Shown here: positions 54,687 to 62,466 of the stretch, piece by piece | Layout of the letters: each line of letters begins with the position of its first letter | Position numbering within the stretch: the stretch's first letter is position 1 | Translations under genes and position numbers: made by a program | Source of the DNA: Jatrophihabitans sp. | GTDB taxonomy: Bacteria; Actinomycetota; Actinomycetes; Mycobacteriales; Jatrophihabitantaceae | Assembly (NCBI GenBank): GCA_036389035.1 | Contig: DASVQQ010000007.1 | Coordinates: 434,001-498,000 of the forward strand | DNA length: 64,000 nucleotides | Direction of reading: 5' to 3' | Notes under the pieces: generated by a model | What the model was told of the DNA's origin: nothing | The model's input: the letters and a program-made list of their open reading frames with translations, nothing else | Databases searched by the model: none

Positions 54687-54773
54687 ATGAAGATCCAGGT
54701 ACGGAAGGTAGAGCAGACCCGCCTGACGATTGGTTGTGACCCGGATTTTGGCTGCTTCCCCAGTGACAGCTGA
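54687..54773 (+). CDS. Putative RiPP precursor peptide B
   Basis: 28 residues: leader MKIQVRKVEQTRLT followed by core IGCDPDFGCFPSDS. The core has two Cys five residues apart, three Asp and a Ser at the C-terminus, giving carboxylates that an E1-type enzyme could activate. The leader differs from precursor A at one residue (Ile/Leu at position 3). Between the E1 gene and the protease gene, with an exceptional ribosome binding site and a perfect hairpin after it, this has the hallmarks of a highly expressed RiPP precursor. Product and activity are unknown. Confidence 0.8.
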   Translation: MKIQVRKVEQTRLTIGCDPDFGCFPSDS

Positions 54774-54791
54774 TCGCCGTAACGCCTCGGG

Positions 54792-54820
54792 GCGGTGAGA
54801 CCGCACTGCGGTCTCACCGC
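54792..54820 (+). terminator. Perfect hairpin after precursor B
   Basis: A 13-bp perfect stem (54792-54804 with 54808-54820) with a 3-base loop, followed by TCGAATTT. It lies between precursor B and the protease gene and probably attenuates, so that precursor mRNA exceeds enzyme mRNA. Confidence 0.75.
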
Positions 54821-54846
54821 TCGAATTTCCCGAGCCAAGGATGGAT

Positions 54847-56061
54847 ATGACGACCTCTCAACGGCAAGCATCTGCCGTGCAGGCGGCTGCCGCCCGGCTT
54901 TCTCTCGTCGCCGAGGGCGATGACGTCATGGTTGGCAACCCCGCCACCGCCACCTTCGTCGCCGTCCCAGCGGTAGGCGGGGTAGTGCTGTCGGCACTCG
55001 CGGCTGGGCGCTCGATCCCCGAGGCAGCCGCCGCCGCCTTCGAGCACAGCCAGGTCGAGGTGGACGTCGAGGATTTCCTCGCCACCCTTGAGGAAACCGG
55101 CATCCTGGTGTACGAGCAGGGTGTCGCGCTCCCAGGTGAAGTCCGTTGGGTCAGCGGTGTGCCGTCGTGGCTGGCACGTCCCCTGTTCGGCAAGGTGGCG
55201 TGGTCTTGCTATGCCCTTGCCTTCGTCTTCGTGGTGGTGGCGTTGGCGGCTGAGCCGGCGCTGCGGCCGTCGTTCGAGGATTACCTGTTCCTGCCGGATC
55301 CCATTCTGTCGATCCTCTGCGTGTACGCCATGTCGGTGGTCATCGTCATCACGCACGAGAGTTGGCACTGGTTGGCGGGACGGGCGATTGACGTGCCGGC
55401 GCGGTTTCGGTTCAGCTACCGGGGCGCCTTCCTCGTGGCAGAGACTGACCTGTCACTGCTGCTGACCCGACCGCGCCGTCAGCGGTACGGTCCGATGCTG
55501 GCGGGGCCGGCGTTCGATACCAGCCTGCTCGCGCTGGCACTCGGCCTGCGCTGGGCCTATTTCGACCTGGGCCTACCGCTGCCCGACGTTCTGGCGCGGC
55601 TGCTCGGCGTGCTGATCCTGATGATCGTCGGCAACTTGGTGCTGCAGTGTGCGGTTTTTCTGCGCACCGATCTGTACGCGGTGCTGGCCTGCGCGCTGCG
55701 TTGCGACAACCTGTACCGGACCAGCTGGCTGACCATGAAGAAACGGTTGCTTCCGATGACTGCCGGTGAGTCGGCAGAACTGGAATCGGCCGGCCGGCGC
55801 GATCGCTCGGTCGCCCGGTGGTTCAGCGTCCTCTACCTGGTAGGCATGTTAGGCGTGTTCTGGTTCATGCTGACCTACATCTTGCCGGCCGCCGCTGGAG
55901 GGTTCTCCTGGATGGTGCCCAACATCATGAGCCTGAACACCGGCAGCCTCGCCTTCTGGGAGTCGGTAGCGGTCGCGCTGCTGAGCGCGGCGAGCACCCT
56001 CGCGCCTCTCCCGCTGGCGCTTCGGGAGCGACGCCTGCGGCGTCTGGGCAGGCTGTCGTGA
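54847..56061 (+). CDS. PqqD-like/M50-type membrane metalloprotease of the RiPP system
   Basis: 404 residues. Residues 15-95 resemble a PqqD/RRE domain (VAEGDDVMVGNPATATFVAVP to DFLATLEETGILVYEQ). About seven hydrophobic segments follow. HESWH at 170-174 is the HExxH zinc site inside a membrane segment, and TDLYAVL (Asp275) fits the distal M50 ligand. It probably cleaves the leader, or confers export or immunity; this is inferred. ATG 54847 is preferred over ATG 54841, which touches the AAGGA binding site. Its stop overlaps the DUF3105 start. Confidence 0.75.
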   Translation: MTTSQRQASAVQAAAARLSLVAEGDDVMVGNPATATFVAVPAVGGVVLSALAAGRSIPEAAAAAFEHSQVEVDVEDFLATLEETGILVYEQGVALPGEVRWVSGVPSWLARPLFGKVAWSCYALAFVFVVVALAAEPALRPSFEDYLFLPDPILSILCVYAMSVVIVITHESWHWLAGRAIDVPARFRFSYRGAFLVAETDLSLLLTRPRRQRYGPMLAGPAFDTSLLALALGLRWAYFDLGLPLPDVLARLLGVLILMIVGNLVLQCAVFLRTDLYAVLACALRCDNLYRTSWLTMKKRLLPMTAGESAELESAGRRDRSVARWFSVLYLVGMLGVFWFMLTYILPAAAGGFSWMVPNIMSLNTGSLAFWESVAVALLSAASTLAPLPLALRERRLRRLGRLS

Positions 56062-56636
56062 AGGCGGTCACGATCCGCCGCCTCGGCTGGTGGCTGGTCA
56101 CCGTCGGGCTGTTGTGCGCCGCGGTCGCCGGCGCGGTGAAGCAGCAGTTGCCGCGGCTGACGGGGTCGGCGGTCGGCTCGGCGCCTGCGTCCGACCGAAG
56201 CGAGCCATGCTTGCCAGGCACCCCTATCGCCATTCTGAAGAGCCCGCACGTGTCGACAGCCGCGTTGCGGACAACCGACTACAACTCCGTTCCGCCGACC
56301 TCCGGACCGCACTTCGGCATCGCCCCATCTCCGGGGATCTATGACACCCCTCTGCAGCCAGGTGCCTTCGTGCACGCCGAGGAGCACGGTCACGTCGTCT
56401 TCGCCTACTCGCCCTCGCTGCCGGCCGCCCAGGTGTCGGCGCTCAAGGACATCGCCAAGGCTTACTCAGGCGACGTGCTGATGACTCCGTACCCGCCCCT
56501 CGCGGACGGACTCGCGCTGGCAGCGTGGGGGAGGCTGCAGCGCTTCGAGCAGGTCGACCGGCCGGGCATCGAGCGGTTCATCGATGCTCTGGCCGGCCGG
56601 TACGACCACCGCTGGACGGGCCCGCCACGTTGCTGA
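56058..56636 (+). CDS. DUF3105 family membrane-anchored protein
   Basis: 192 residues. An N-terminal signal anchor (LGWWLVTVGLLCAAVAGAV) precedes an extracytoplasmic domain with the DUF3105 marks YNSVPPTSGPHF (75-86) and VHAEEHGHVVFAY (105-117), whose histidines and glutamates could bind a metal. GTG 56058 overlaps the protease stop (GTGA), so the two are co-translated. The function of this family is unknown; its position suggests a part in maturation, export or self-protection. Confidence 0.8.
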   Translation: MKAVTIRRLGWWLVTVGLLCAAVAGAVKQQLPRLTGSAVGSAPASDRSEPCLPGTPIAILKSPHVSTAALRTTDYNSVPPTSGPHFGIAPSPGIYDTPLQPGAFVHAEEHGHVVFAYSPSLPAAQVSALKDIAKAYSGDVLMTPYPPLADGLALAAWGRLQRFEQVDRPGIERFIDALAGRYDHRWTGPPRC

Positions 56637-56650
56637 GCGCCCGCGGCGCT
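56636..56650. terminator. Small hairpin at the end of the RiPP operon
   Basis: A 6-bp stem AGCGCC/GGCGCT with a CGC loop begins at the last base of the DUF3105 stop. The hydrolase gene converges from the other side, so it may act both ways. Confidence 0.4.
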
Positions 56651-56679
56651 GAGTCCCCCGCGGTGCCCACGACGCTCGG

Positions 56680-57297
56680 CTAAGCCAGGAAGGCCAGGTT
56701 GTCCCGCCCGCACCAGTCCAGCACCGCTGGCCAGGGCCCGTAGCCGTCGGCGGCGGTGAGCGAGCCGGCGCCGGCGATCACGGTGGCCGCCATCTTCAAC
56801 GGCGCGCCATAGACCGGCGCCACTCCGCCCGGGCAGTGCGGGTCGTTGTCGCCGCCGACCAGCACGGTGCCGTCGGCGGCCCGGCGCAGCGCGTCCACCG
56901 CCAGGGGCGCCGGCCGCAGAAAATCCCAGGCCGGCAGTGGCCGGTCCGGCGCCGGTGGAGCCACCAGGGCCACCCGGGACGGCCTGGGTGAACCGGACGC
57001 GGCGCTCGCGGTGTCAGCGGCCCTGGTGTCGGCAGCATGGTGCAGCCACAGCAGGCAGGCTGCCGAGTGCGCCAGGACGTCGAAGCCGTCGTCGGGAAGT
57101 CCGGCCATGCTCTGGCGCAGCGCCGCCAGGCAACCGGCCAGGTCCGCTGATTCCGGAGGCGGCCAGGCAGCCACTCGGACCACGCGGCCGGCGGCGCTCA
57201 GCTGACCGGCCAGCCAGTGCTGCCAGTCCTGCTCGGCAGCGCCGAACGGGTCCGGCAGCAGGACGGTTGGCACGGTTCGGGTCGGTCGGCGGGGCAT
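56680..57297 (-). CDS. RBBP9/YdeN-type alpha/beta hydrolase, altered catalytic His
   Basis: 205 residues. It has DVLAHSAACLLWL with Ser78 in the nucleophile elbow, LVGGDNDPHCP with the acid residue, and GAGSLTAADGYGPWP near the C-terminus. In the family the last motif reads G-x-G-H; here the His is Ser179, so ordinary serine-hydrolase activity is doubtful. It lies 20 bases downstream of the YhhN gene on the same strand. Substrate unknown. Confidence 0.75.
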   Translation of the reverse strand: MPRRPTRTVPTVLLPDPFGAAEQDWQHWLAGQLSAAGRVVRVAAWPPPESADLAGCLAALRQSMAGLPDDGFDVLAHSAACLLWLHHAADTRAADTASAASGSPRPSRVALVAPPAPDRPLPAWDFLRPAPLAVDALRRAADGTVLVGGDNDPHCPGGVAPVYGAPLKMAATVIAGAGSLTAADGYGPWPAVLDWCGRDNLAFLA

Positions 57298-57317
57298 CAG
57301 CGCAGCTTACGGCGCGC

Positions 57318-58262
57318 TCAGTGGACCAGGCCGACCAGCAACAGCGTCTGGGCCAGGTGGTAGGTGATCGCGACCGTGAGCGGAGCCCAGCCACGCCGCG
57401 CCACGAACCGGTCGCTGGCCAGCACCAGGTCCGAGATCGCGAAGGCGAGGATGCCGTAGGCCACCCACAGCGAGGTGGTGCCGATGCCGAGCACCACCGT
57501 CGAGCCGAGGGCGGCGATGTAGGCGGCGACCGCGATCGCGAGCGAGTTGCCGCCCTGGCGCTGCGCGCCGGTCAGCACCCGGTGGCCGAAGGCGAGCAGT
57601 GCCAGCAGCACCAGCACCAGGCCGAAGCCGAGGCTGAGCTGGTCGGTGCCGTAATTCAGCATGGCCGCGCAGTAGCAGAGGTGGCCGAGCAGGAAGCAGC
57701 CCAACCCGGCGGCGAACAGAGCGCTCGGCTGCTGCTCGGCGCGAGTCCGGCCGGCCGAGGCAGGTGGCCGAGCACGGTGAGCGCCACCGGCCGATGCGGT
57801 CGGGCTCGACCCGGCCGTGGCCGGCACGGCTGGAATCGACCCGGCTGGGATCGACCCGGCTGGGATCGACCCGGCTGAGACAGGGGAGGTCGTGGTCGGC
57901 GCGGCTGTTCCTGGTGCGAGCGGCTGCTGCCCGGTGCTCGCCGGTTCCAGTGCCGCGGCCGTGCCGACCGGCTGCCCGACGGCCTGGTCGGCCGACTGAT
58001 CGGCCGGCTGCCCGACCGGGTGTCCGGGCGCGGCGAAGGACAGCGCGACATCGCCGATCAGCCCCAGGCACAGCGCCAGCACCAGCCAGCCGTGCACCCC
58101 GTCCTGCTGGGGTTGGGCGGTCACCGCCGCGGCCAGCAGGGCCAGCAGCACGGCGGGCTTGGCGCAGCGCTCCCACAGCCGGGACCCGGCAGCCACCGCT
58201 GCCCAATCCAGGACCGCCAGCCCGGCGGCGACGGCCACCCAGATCCATCCAGCCGCTGTCAT
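57318..58262 (-). CDS. YhhN-family membrane protein with Pro/Ala/Ser insertion
   Basis: 314 residues. The family (bacterial relatives of TMEM86 lysoplasmalogenase) is normally about 210-230 residues. Conserved blocks are present: KPAVLLALLAAAV, LCLGLIGDVALSF, FAAGLGCFLLGHLCYCAAM, YGILAFAISDLVLA and ITYHLAQTLLLVGL. Between the second and third (residues about 79-180) lies a low-complexity insertion with AGSIP repeats. The insertion falls between two membrane helices and should form a long loop. ATG 58262 is used; an earlier start at 58292 is possible. Confidence 0.8.
   Translation of the reverse strand: MTAAGWIWVAVAAGLAVLDWAAVAAGSRLWERCAKPAVLLALLAAAVTAQPQQDGVHGWLVLALCLGLIGDVALSFAAPGHPVGQPADQSADQAVGQPVGTAAALEPASTGQQPLAPGTAAPTTTSPVSAGSIPAGSIPAGSIPAVPATAGSSPTASAGGAHRARPPASAGRTRAEQQPSALFAAGLGCFLLGHLCYCAAMLNYGTDQLSLGFGLVLVLLALLAFGHRVLTGAQRQGGNSLAIAVAAYIAALGSTVVLGIGTTSLWVAYGILAFAISDLVLASDRFVARRGWAPLTVAITYHLAQTLLLVGLVH
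57835..57879. repeat. Three 15-bp tandem repeats in the YhhN gene
   Basis: ATCGACCCGGCTGGG occurs three times (last copy one base changed), encoding the AGSIP repeats on the minus strand. The surrounding insertion has further imperfect repeats. Confidence 0.9.
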
Positions 58263-58305
58263 GTGGCGACAGACTAGCCAGCTTCGGGTCAAGGCAGCGC
58301 GATGT

Positions 58306-58356
58306 GGGCACTCAACACAGCTCCCGGATCGGGCACTACAACACAGCTCCCGGATT
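58306..58356. repeat. 25/26-bp tandem duplication at the glcD-like 3' end
   Basis: 58306-58330 and 58331-58356 are near-identical, differing by one inserted A and one final base. The second contains the last codons and the stop (58336-58338, minus strand) of the oxidase gene; the first is a copy lying beyond the stop. Confidence 0.9.
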
Positions 58357-59697
58357 CAGAATGCCGAGCGGGTCCAGAGCATCCTTGATCCGGTGCGTCA
58401 GCGCCATCACGTCCGGGCCCAACTGGTCGGGCAACTGCGCCTTCTTCAGCCGGCCGACGCCGTGCTCGCCGGTGATGGTGCCCTCCAGCGAGATGGCCAG
58501 TGCCATGATCTCGGTGAAGGCGGTGGCAGCCCGCGCGGTCGAGGCCGGATCGGCGGCGTCATAGACGATGATCGGGTGGGTGTTGCCGTCGCCGGCGTGC
58601 GCGACGGTGGGAATCTCGGTGTCGTTGCGCCGGGCGATCTCGGCGATGCCGGCCAACAGCTCAGGCAGCCGGGGCACGGCGACCCCGACGTCCTCGAGCA
58701 TCAGCGAGCCGCGCCGCTCGATCGCCGGGAAGGCCGCCCGCCGGGCCATCGCGAAGGCCTCGCCCTCTGCCGGATCAGCCGTGCTGAACACCTCGTCGGC
58801 GCCGCAGCCGGCGCACGCCTCGGCGATGACCGCGATCTCGGCCGCGGCCCCGGCGCCGGCGTCGGACTGGGCCACCAGCAGCGCGCCGGCCGTCCGGTCC
58901 AGCCCCATCGACAGGTAGTCCTCGACGGCGTTGATCGAGGCCTGGTCCATCAGCTCGAGCATCGCGGGCCTTGCCAGCCGGCTGATCCGCACCACCGCCT
59001 CGGCGGCTGCCGGCACGCTGGCGAACAGGGCCACCAGGGTGCTCGGCGGCTGCTGGGCGGGCACCAGCCGCAGGATCGCCCGGGTGATCACCCCGAGGGT
59101 CCCCTCGCTGCCGACGAACAGCTTGATCAGCGACAACCCGGCCACGTCCTTGAGCCGGGCGCCGCCCAACCTGATCGCGGCGCCGTCGGCCAGCACCACG
59201 TCAAGGCCCAGGACGTAGTCGGTGGTCACCCCGTACTTGACGCAGCACAGCCCACCGGCGTTGGTGGCGATGTTCCCGCCGATCGAGCAGATCTCGAACG
59301 AGGACGGATCCGGCGGGTACCACAGGCCGTGCTCGCGGGCGGCCGCCTTCACCTCCGCGTTCAGCGCTCCCGGTTCGACGATCGCCACCCGGTAGTCCGG
59401 GTCCACCCGGACCGCGCGCATCCGGTCCAGGCTGATCACGATGCCGCCGGCCACCGCCGACGAGCCGCCGGACAGCCCGCTGCCCGCGCCCCGGGGCACC
59501 ACCGCGATCCGGTTCTCACTCGCCCACCGCATCGCGGTCTGCACCTCGGCGGTGGTCCGGGGGCGCACCACCGTCAGCGGCGTGCCGGCGCCGGGGTCCC
59601 GGGCCCAGTCATAGCGGTAGTTCTGGATCAGCACCGGGTCGGTGACCAGGGTGTCGGGAGGCAGTTCGGCCGCGAGCGTGTCGAGCAGGGTGGTCAT
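58336..59697 (-). CDS. FAD-linked oxidase, glycolate/D-lactate dehydrogenase (GlcD) type
   Basis: 453 residues. The N-terminal FAD-binding PCMH domain has VVPRGAGSGLSGGSSAVAGGIVI and SIGGNIATNAGGLCCVKYG. The C-terminal FAD-oxidase domain has the metal/substrate histidines in AHAGDGNTHP and TGEHGVGRLKK. It probably oxidises a 2-hydroxy acid (glycolate or D-lactate). ATG at 59697; the longer open frame upstream lies antisense to the ABC-F gene and is shadow. Divergent from the ABC-F gene with a 39-base gap. Confidence 0.9.
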   Translation of the reverse strand: MTTLLDTLAAELPPDTLVTDPVLIQNYRYDWARDPGAGTPLTVVRPRTTAEVQTAMRWASENRIAVVPRGAGSGLSGGSSAVAGGIVISLDRMRAVRVDPDYRVAIVEPGALNAEVKAAAREHGLWYPPDPSSFEICSIGGNIATNAGGLCCVKYGVTTDYVLGLDVVLADGAAIRLGGARLKDVAGLSLIKLFVGSEGTLGVITRAILRLVPAQQPPSTLVALFASVPAAAEAVVRISRLARPAMLELMDQASINAVEDYLSMGLDRTAGALLVAQSDAGAGAAAEIAVIAEACAGCGADEVFSTADPAEGEAFAMARRAAFPAIERRGSLMLEDVGVAVPRLPELLAGIAEIARRNDTEIPTVAHAGDGNTHPIIVYDAADPASTARAATAFTEIMALAISLEGTITGEHGVGRLKKAQLPDQLGPDVMALTHRIKDALDPLGILNPGAVL

Positions 59698-59736
59698 GGT
59701 GGTTGATTGTGCCCAGCGATTTGCGATTGCGCGGTG

Positions 59737-61371
59737 ATGCAGACTGCTTGCGTGGGCTATCTGGACGTGCAATCGATCCGCCATCAGCTTTCCGATGGCC
59801 GGATCCTGCTTTCTGATGTCAGCTTCCGGATCGGTGAGGGCGCCAAGGCTGCCCTGGTGGGGGCCAACGGAGCCGGCAAGACGACGCTGCTCCGGTTGAT
59901 CGCCGGTGACCTGGCCCCGCAGAGCGGCGCGGTGGCACGCTCGGGCGGCATGGGAGTGATGCGGCAGTTCATCGGCTCGGTTCGCGACAGCACCACGGTG
60001 GAGGAGTTCCTGGTCGGCCTGGCCGCGCCGGCGGTCGGGCAGGCCTGGGCCGACCTCAACGCCGCGGAGCTGGCGATGATGACCGCCGACGACGAGAAGA
60101 CCCAGCTGCGCTATGCCCATGCGCTGACCAACTGGGGCGACGCCGGCGGCTATGACGCGCAGGTGCTGTGGGACACCGTGACGGTGGCCGCGATCGGCAT
60201 CCCGTTCGACAACTGCAAGTACCGCGAGATCTCCACCCTGTCCGGCGGCGAGCAGAAGCGGCTGGCGCTGGAGGCGCTGCTGCGCGGGCCGGCAGAGGTG
60301 CTGTTGCTCGACGAGCCGGACAACTACCTCGACGTGCCCGGCAAGCAGTGGCTGGAGGAGCGCCTGAACTCGACGTCCAAGACCGTGCTGTTCGTCAGCC
60401 ACGACCGGGAGTTGCTGGCCAACACCGCCGACCGGGTGGTCACTATCGAAGGCGGCACCAGCTGGGTGCACGGCGGCGGCTGGGCGACCTACCACGAGGC
60501 GCGGCTGCATCGCCACGAGCGGATGGCCGAGCTTCGCCGGCGCTGGGAGGAGGAGCACGCGCGGCTCAAGGAGCTGGTGCGCACGCTGCAGCAGCAGGCC
60601 AAGTACTCCGAGGCGATGGCACAGAAGTACCGGGTGATGTGCGGGCGCCTGGAGCGCTTCGAAGCCGCCGGCCCACCCCCGGACAAGCCGGAGGAGCAGA
60701 ACGTCACCATGCGGCTGCGGGGCGGCCGGACCGGCAAGCGCGCCGTGATCTGCGAGCAGCTGGAGCTGTCCGGGCTGATGAAGCCCTTCGACATCGAGGT
60801 CTTCTACGGCGAGCGGCTGGCGGTGCTGGGTTCCAACGGTGCCGGCAAGTCCCATTTCCTGCGGTTGCTCGGCGGCGAGCGGGTGCCGCATTCCGGTGAC
60901 TGGCGACTCGGCGCGCGGGTCGCGCCGGGCCTGTTCGCCCAGACCCACACCCATCCCGAGTGGGCCGAGAGGACGCTGGTGGACCTGCTCTGGCACGGTG
61001 AGCCGGGCCGTCCCGGGGTGGACCGGGGCCGGGCGATGGCCGCGCTACGCCGTTACGAGCTCAACGGACAGGGCGATCAGACCTTCGGCACGCTCAGCGG
61101 CGGGCAGCAGGCCCGGTTCCAGATCCTGCTGCTGGAGCTGTCCGGCGCGACCCTGCTGCTGCTCGACGAGCCGACCGACAACCTTGACGTGCTCTCGGCC
61201 GAGGCTTTGGAGGACGCGTTGGAGACCTTCGAGGGAACGGTGGTCGCGGTGACCCACGACCGGTGGTTCGCCCGCCGCTTCGACCGGTTCCTGATCTTCG
61301 GCGCGGACGGGGTGGTGGCCGAGTCCACCGAGCCGATCTTCGACGCCGGACGGGTGATCCGACCGCGCTGA
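59737..61371 (+). CDS. ABC-F family ATPase
   Basis: 544 residues with two ABC domains in one chain and no membrane segments. Domain 1 has [24 protein letters not shown] and [11 protein letters not shown]. Domain 2 has [24 protein letters not shown] and [11 protein letters not shown]. Between them is a basic, helical linker ([22 protein letters not shown]). ABC-F proteins act on ribosomes, either as translation factors or in antibiotic protection; subfamily unresolved. ATG 59737 or GTG 59752 starts it; the spacing to the divergent gene leaves almost no leader. Confidence 0.88.
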   Translation: MQTACVGYLDVQSIRHQLSDGRILLSDVSFRIGEGAKAALVGANGAGKTTLLRLIAGDLAPQSGAVARSGGMGVMRQFIGSVRDSTTVEEFLVGLAAPAVGQAWADLNAAELAMMTADDEKTQLRYAHALTNWGDAGGYDAQVLWDTVTVAAIGIPFDNCKYREISTLSGGEQKRLALEALLRGPAEVLLLDEPDNYLDVPGKQWLEERLNSTSKTVLFVSHDRELLANTADRVVTIEGGTSWVHGGGWATYHEARLHRHERMAELRRRWEEEHARLKELVRTLQQQAKYSEAMAQKYRVMCGRLERFEAAGPPPDKPEEQNVTMRLRGGRTGKRAVICEQLELSGLMKPFDIEVFYGERLAVLGSNGAGKSHFLRLLGGERVPHSGDWRLGARVAPGLFAQTHTHPEWAERTLVDLLWHGEPGRPGVDRGRAMAALRRYELNGQGDQTFGTLSGGQQARFQILLLELSGATLLLLDEPTDNLDVLSAEALEDALETFEGTVVAVTHDRWFARRFDRFLIFGADGVVAESTEPIFDAGRVIRPR

Positions 61372-61382
61372 GGCACGACCGG

Positions 61383-61412
61383 ACCGCCCGCCCTGCCTGG
61401 CCCGTGGGCGGT
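61383..61412 (+). terminator. Possible terminator after the ABC-F gene
   Basis: A 7-bp stem ACCGCCC/GGGCGGT with a 16-base loop starts 12 bases after the stop. Confidence 0.35.
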
Positions 61413-61421
61413 TGCCTCGAT

Positions 61422-61450
61422 TTGGAGGCGTACCCCGCGGGCGGTATCGT
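61422..61450 (+). promoter_or_regulatory. rplM-rpsI promoter
   Basis: TTGGAG (61422-61427) and TATCGT (61445-61450) are 17 bases apart, giving a leader of about 137 bases before rplM. Confidence 0.6.
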
Positions 61451-61508
61451 GCTCCCTTGGCACGCGTTCGCCCTGCGGCGCGTGTGGACGGCCATGTTCC
61501 GGGGTCGG

Positions 61509-61528
61509 CCGCCGAGAATCCTCGGCGG
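61509..61528 (+). promoter_or_regulatory. Hairpin in the rplM leader
   Basis: A perfect 8-bp stem CCGCCGAG/CTCGGCGG with an AATC tetraloop, 66 bases before the rplM start. It could be a ribosomal-protein leader element. Confidence 0.4.
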
Positions 61529-61593
61529 GACCGCGGGAGCGACGCCCAGCCACTGGCTGAGAAGTCGTGAAGACCGACGAGAGAGAGTGCGCC

Positions 61594-62034
61594 TTGCCTA
61601 CTTACACCCCCAAGCCCGGTGACGTGGTCCGGTCCTGGCACGTCATCGACGCCAGCGACATCGTCCTGGGCCGGCTGGCCAGTCAGACCGCCCGGCTGCT
61701 GCGTGGCAAGCACAAGCCGCAGTTCGCCCCCCACGTCGACACCGGTGACTTCGTCATCATCGTCAACGCCGAGAAGGTCGCGGTCGCGCCGCAGAAGCTC
61801 GGCGAGTTCCGCTACCGGCACTCGGGCTACCCGGGCGGGCTGTCCAAGCGGACCGTCGGCGAACTGCTCGAGACCAAGCCCGAGCGCCTGGTCGAACTCG
61901 CGGTCAAGGGCATGCTGCCCAAGAACACCCTCGGGCGCGCGCAGCTGAAGAAGCTCAAGGTCTACAGCGGACCGAGCCACCCGCACGCCGCGCAGACGCC
62001 GAAGGAATTCACGATCACGCAGGTCGCGCAGTAG
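61594..62034 (+). CDS. rplM: 50S ribosomal protein L13
   Basis: 146-residue L13 with [18 protein letters not shown] and [22 protein letters not shown] 61594 gives the conserved (M)[10 protein letters not shown] start and has a GAGAGAGAG stretch upstream; GTG 61567 is in frame but adds non-conserved residues. Confidence 0.95.
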   Translation: MPTYTPKPGDVVRSWHVIDASDIVLGRLASQTARLLRGKHKPQFAPHVDTGDFVIIVNAEKVAVAPQKLGEFRYRHSGYPGGLSKRTVGELLETKPERLVELAVKGMLPKNTLGRAQLKKLKVYSGPSHPHAAQTPKEFTITQVAQ

Positions 62035-62063
62035 CGCGGATCAGGCAAATAGGAGAATTCGCG

Positions 62064-62453
62064 TTGACTACCCCAGTTCCCGTCGTAGGCCGTCGCAAAG
62101 AGGCCGTCGTCCGGGTCCGGCTCGTTCCGGGCACCGGCGTCTTCAAGCTCAACGGTCGCACTATGGACGACTACTTCCCCAACAAGGTGCACCAGCAGCT
62201 CATCCGTGAGCCCCTGGTGACCCTGGAGAAGGACGGCCAGTACGACATCACCGCCTCCCTGGTCGGCGGCGGCATCACCGGCCAGGCCGGCGCGCTGCGG
62301 CTGGCCATCTCGCGGGCCCTGATCGGGCTGGAGCCCGATGACCGTCCGGCCCTGAAGAAGGCTGGCTTCCTGACCCGGGACGCCCGGATCAAGGAGCGCA
62401 AGAAGTACGGCTTGAAGAAGGCCCGCAAGGCTCCCCAGTACTCCAAGCGTTAA
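62064..62453 (+). CDS. rpsI: 30S ribosomal protein S9
   Basis: 129-residue S9 with [16 protein letters not shown] and the universal basic C-terminus [12 protein letters not shown] that reaches the P site. TTG 62064 lies 8 bases after AGGAG. Confidence 0.97.
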   Translation: MTTPVPVVGRRKEAVVRVRLVPGTGVFKLNGRTMDDYFPNKVHQQLIREPLVTLEKDGQYDITASLVGGGITGQAGALRLAISRALIGLEPDDRPALKKAGFLTRDARIKERKKYGLKKARKAPQYSKR

Positions 62454-62466
62454 CCAGCCACCGTTC

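Noticed and set aside
59698..60996. N-terminal extension of the GlcD-like protein (open frame to 60996, minus strand)
   Set aside because: The conserved protein begins at 59697. The extension is antisense to the ABC-F gene and its residues look like shadow coding.
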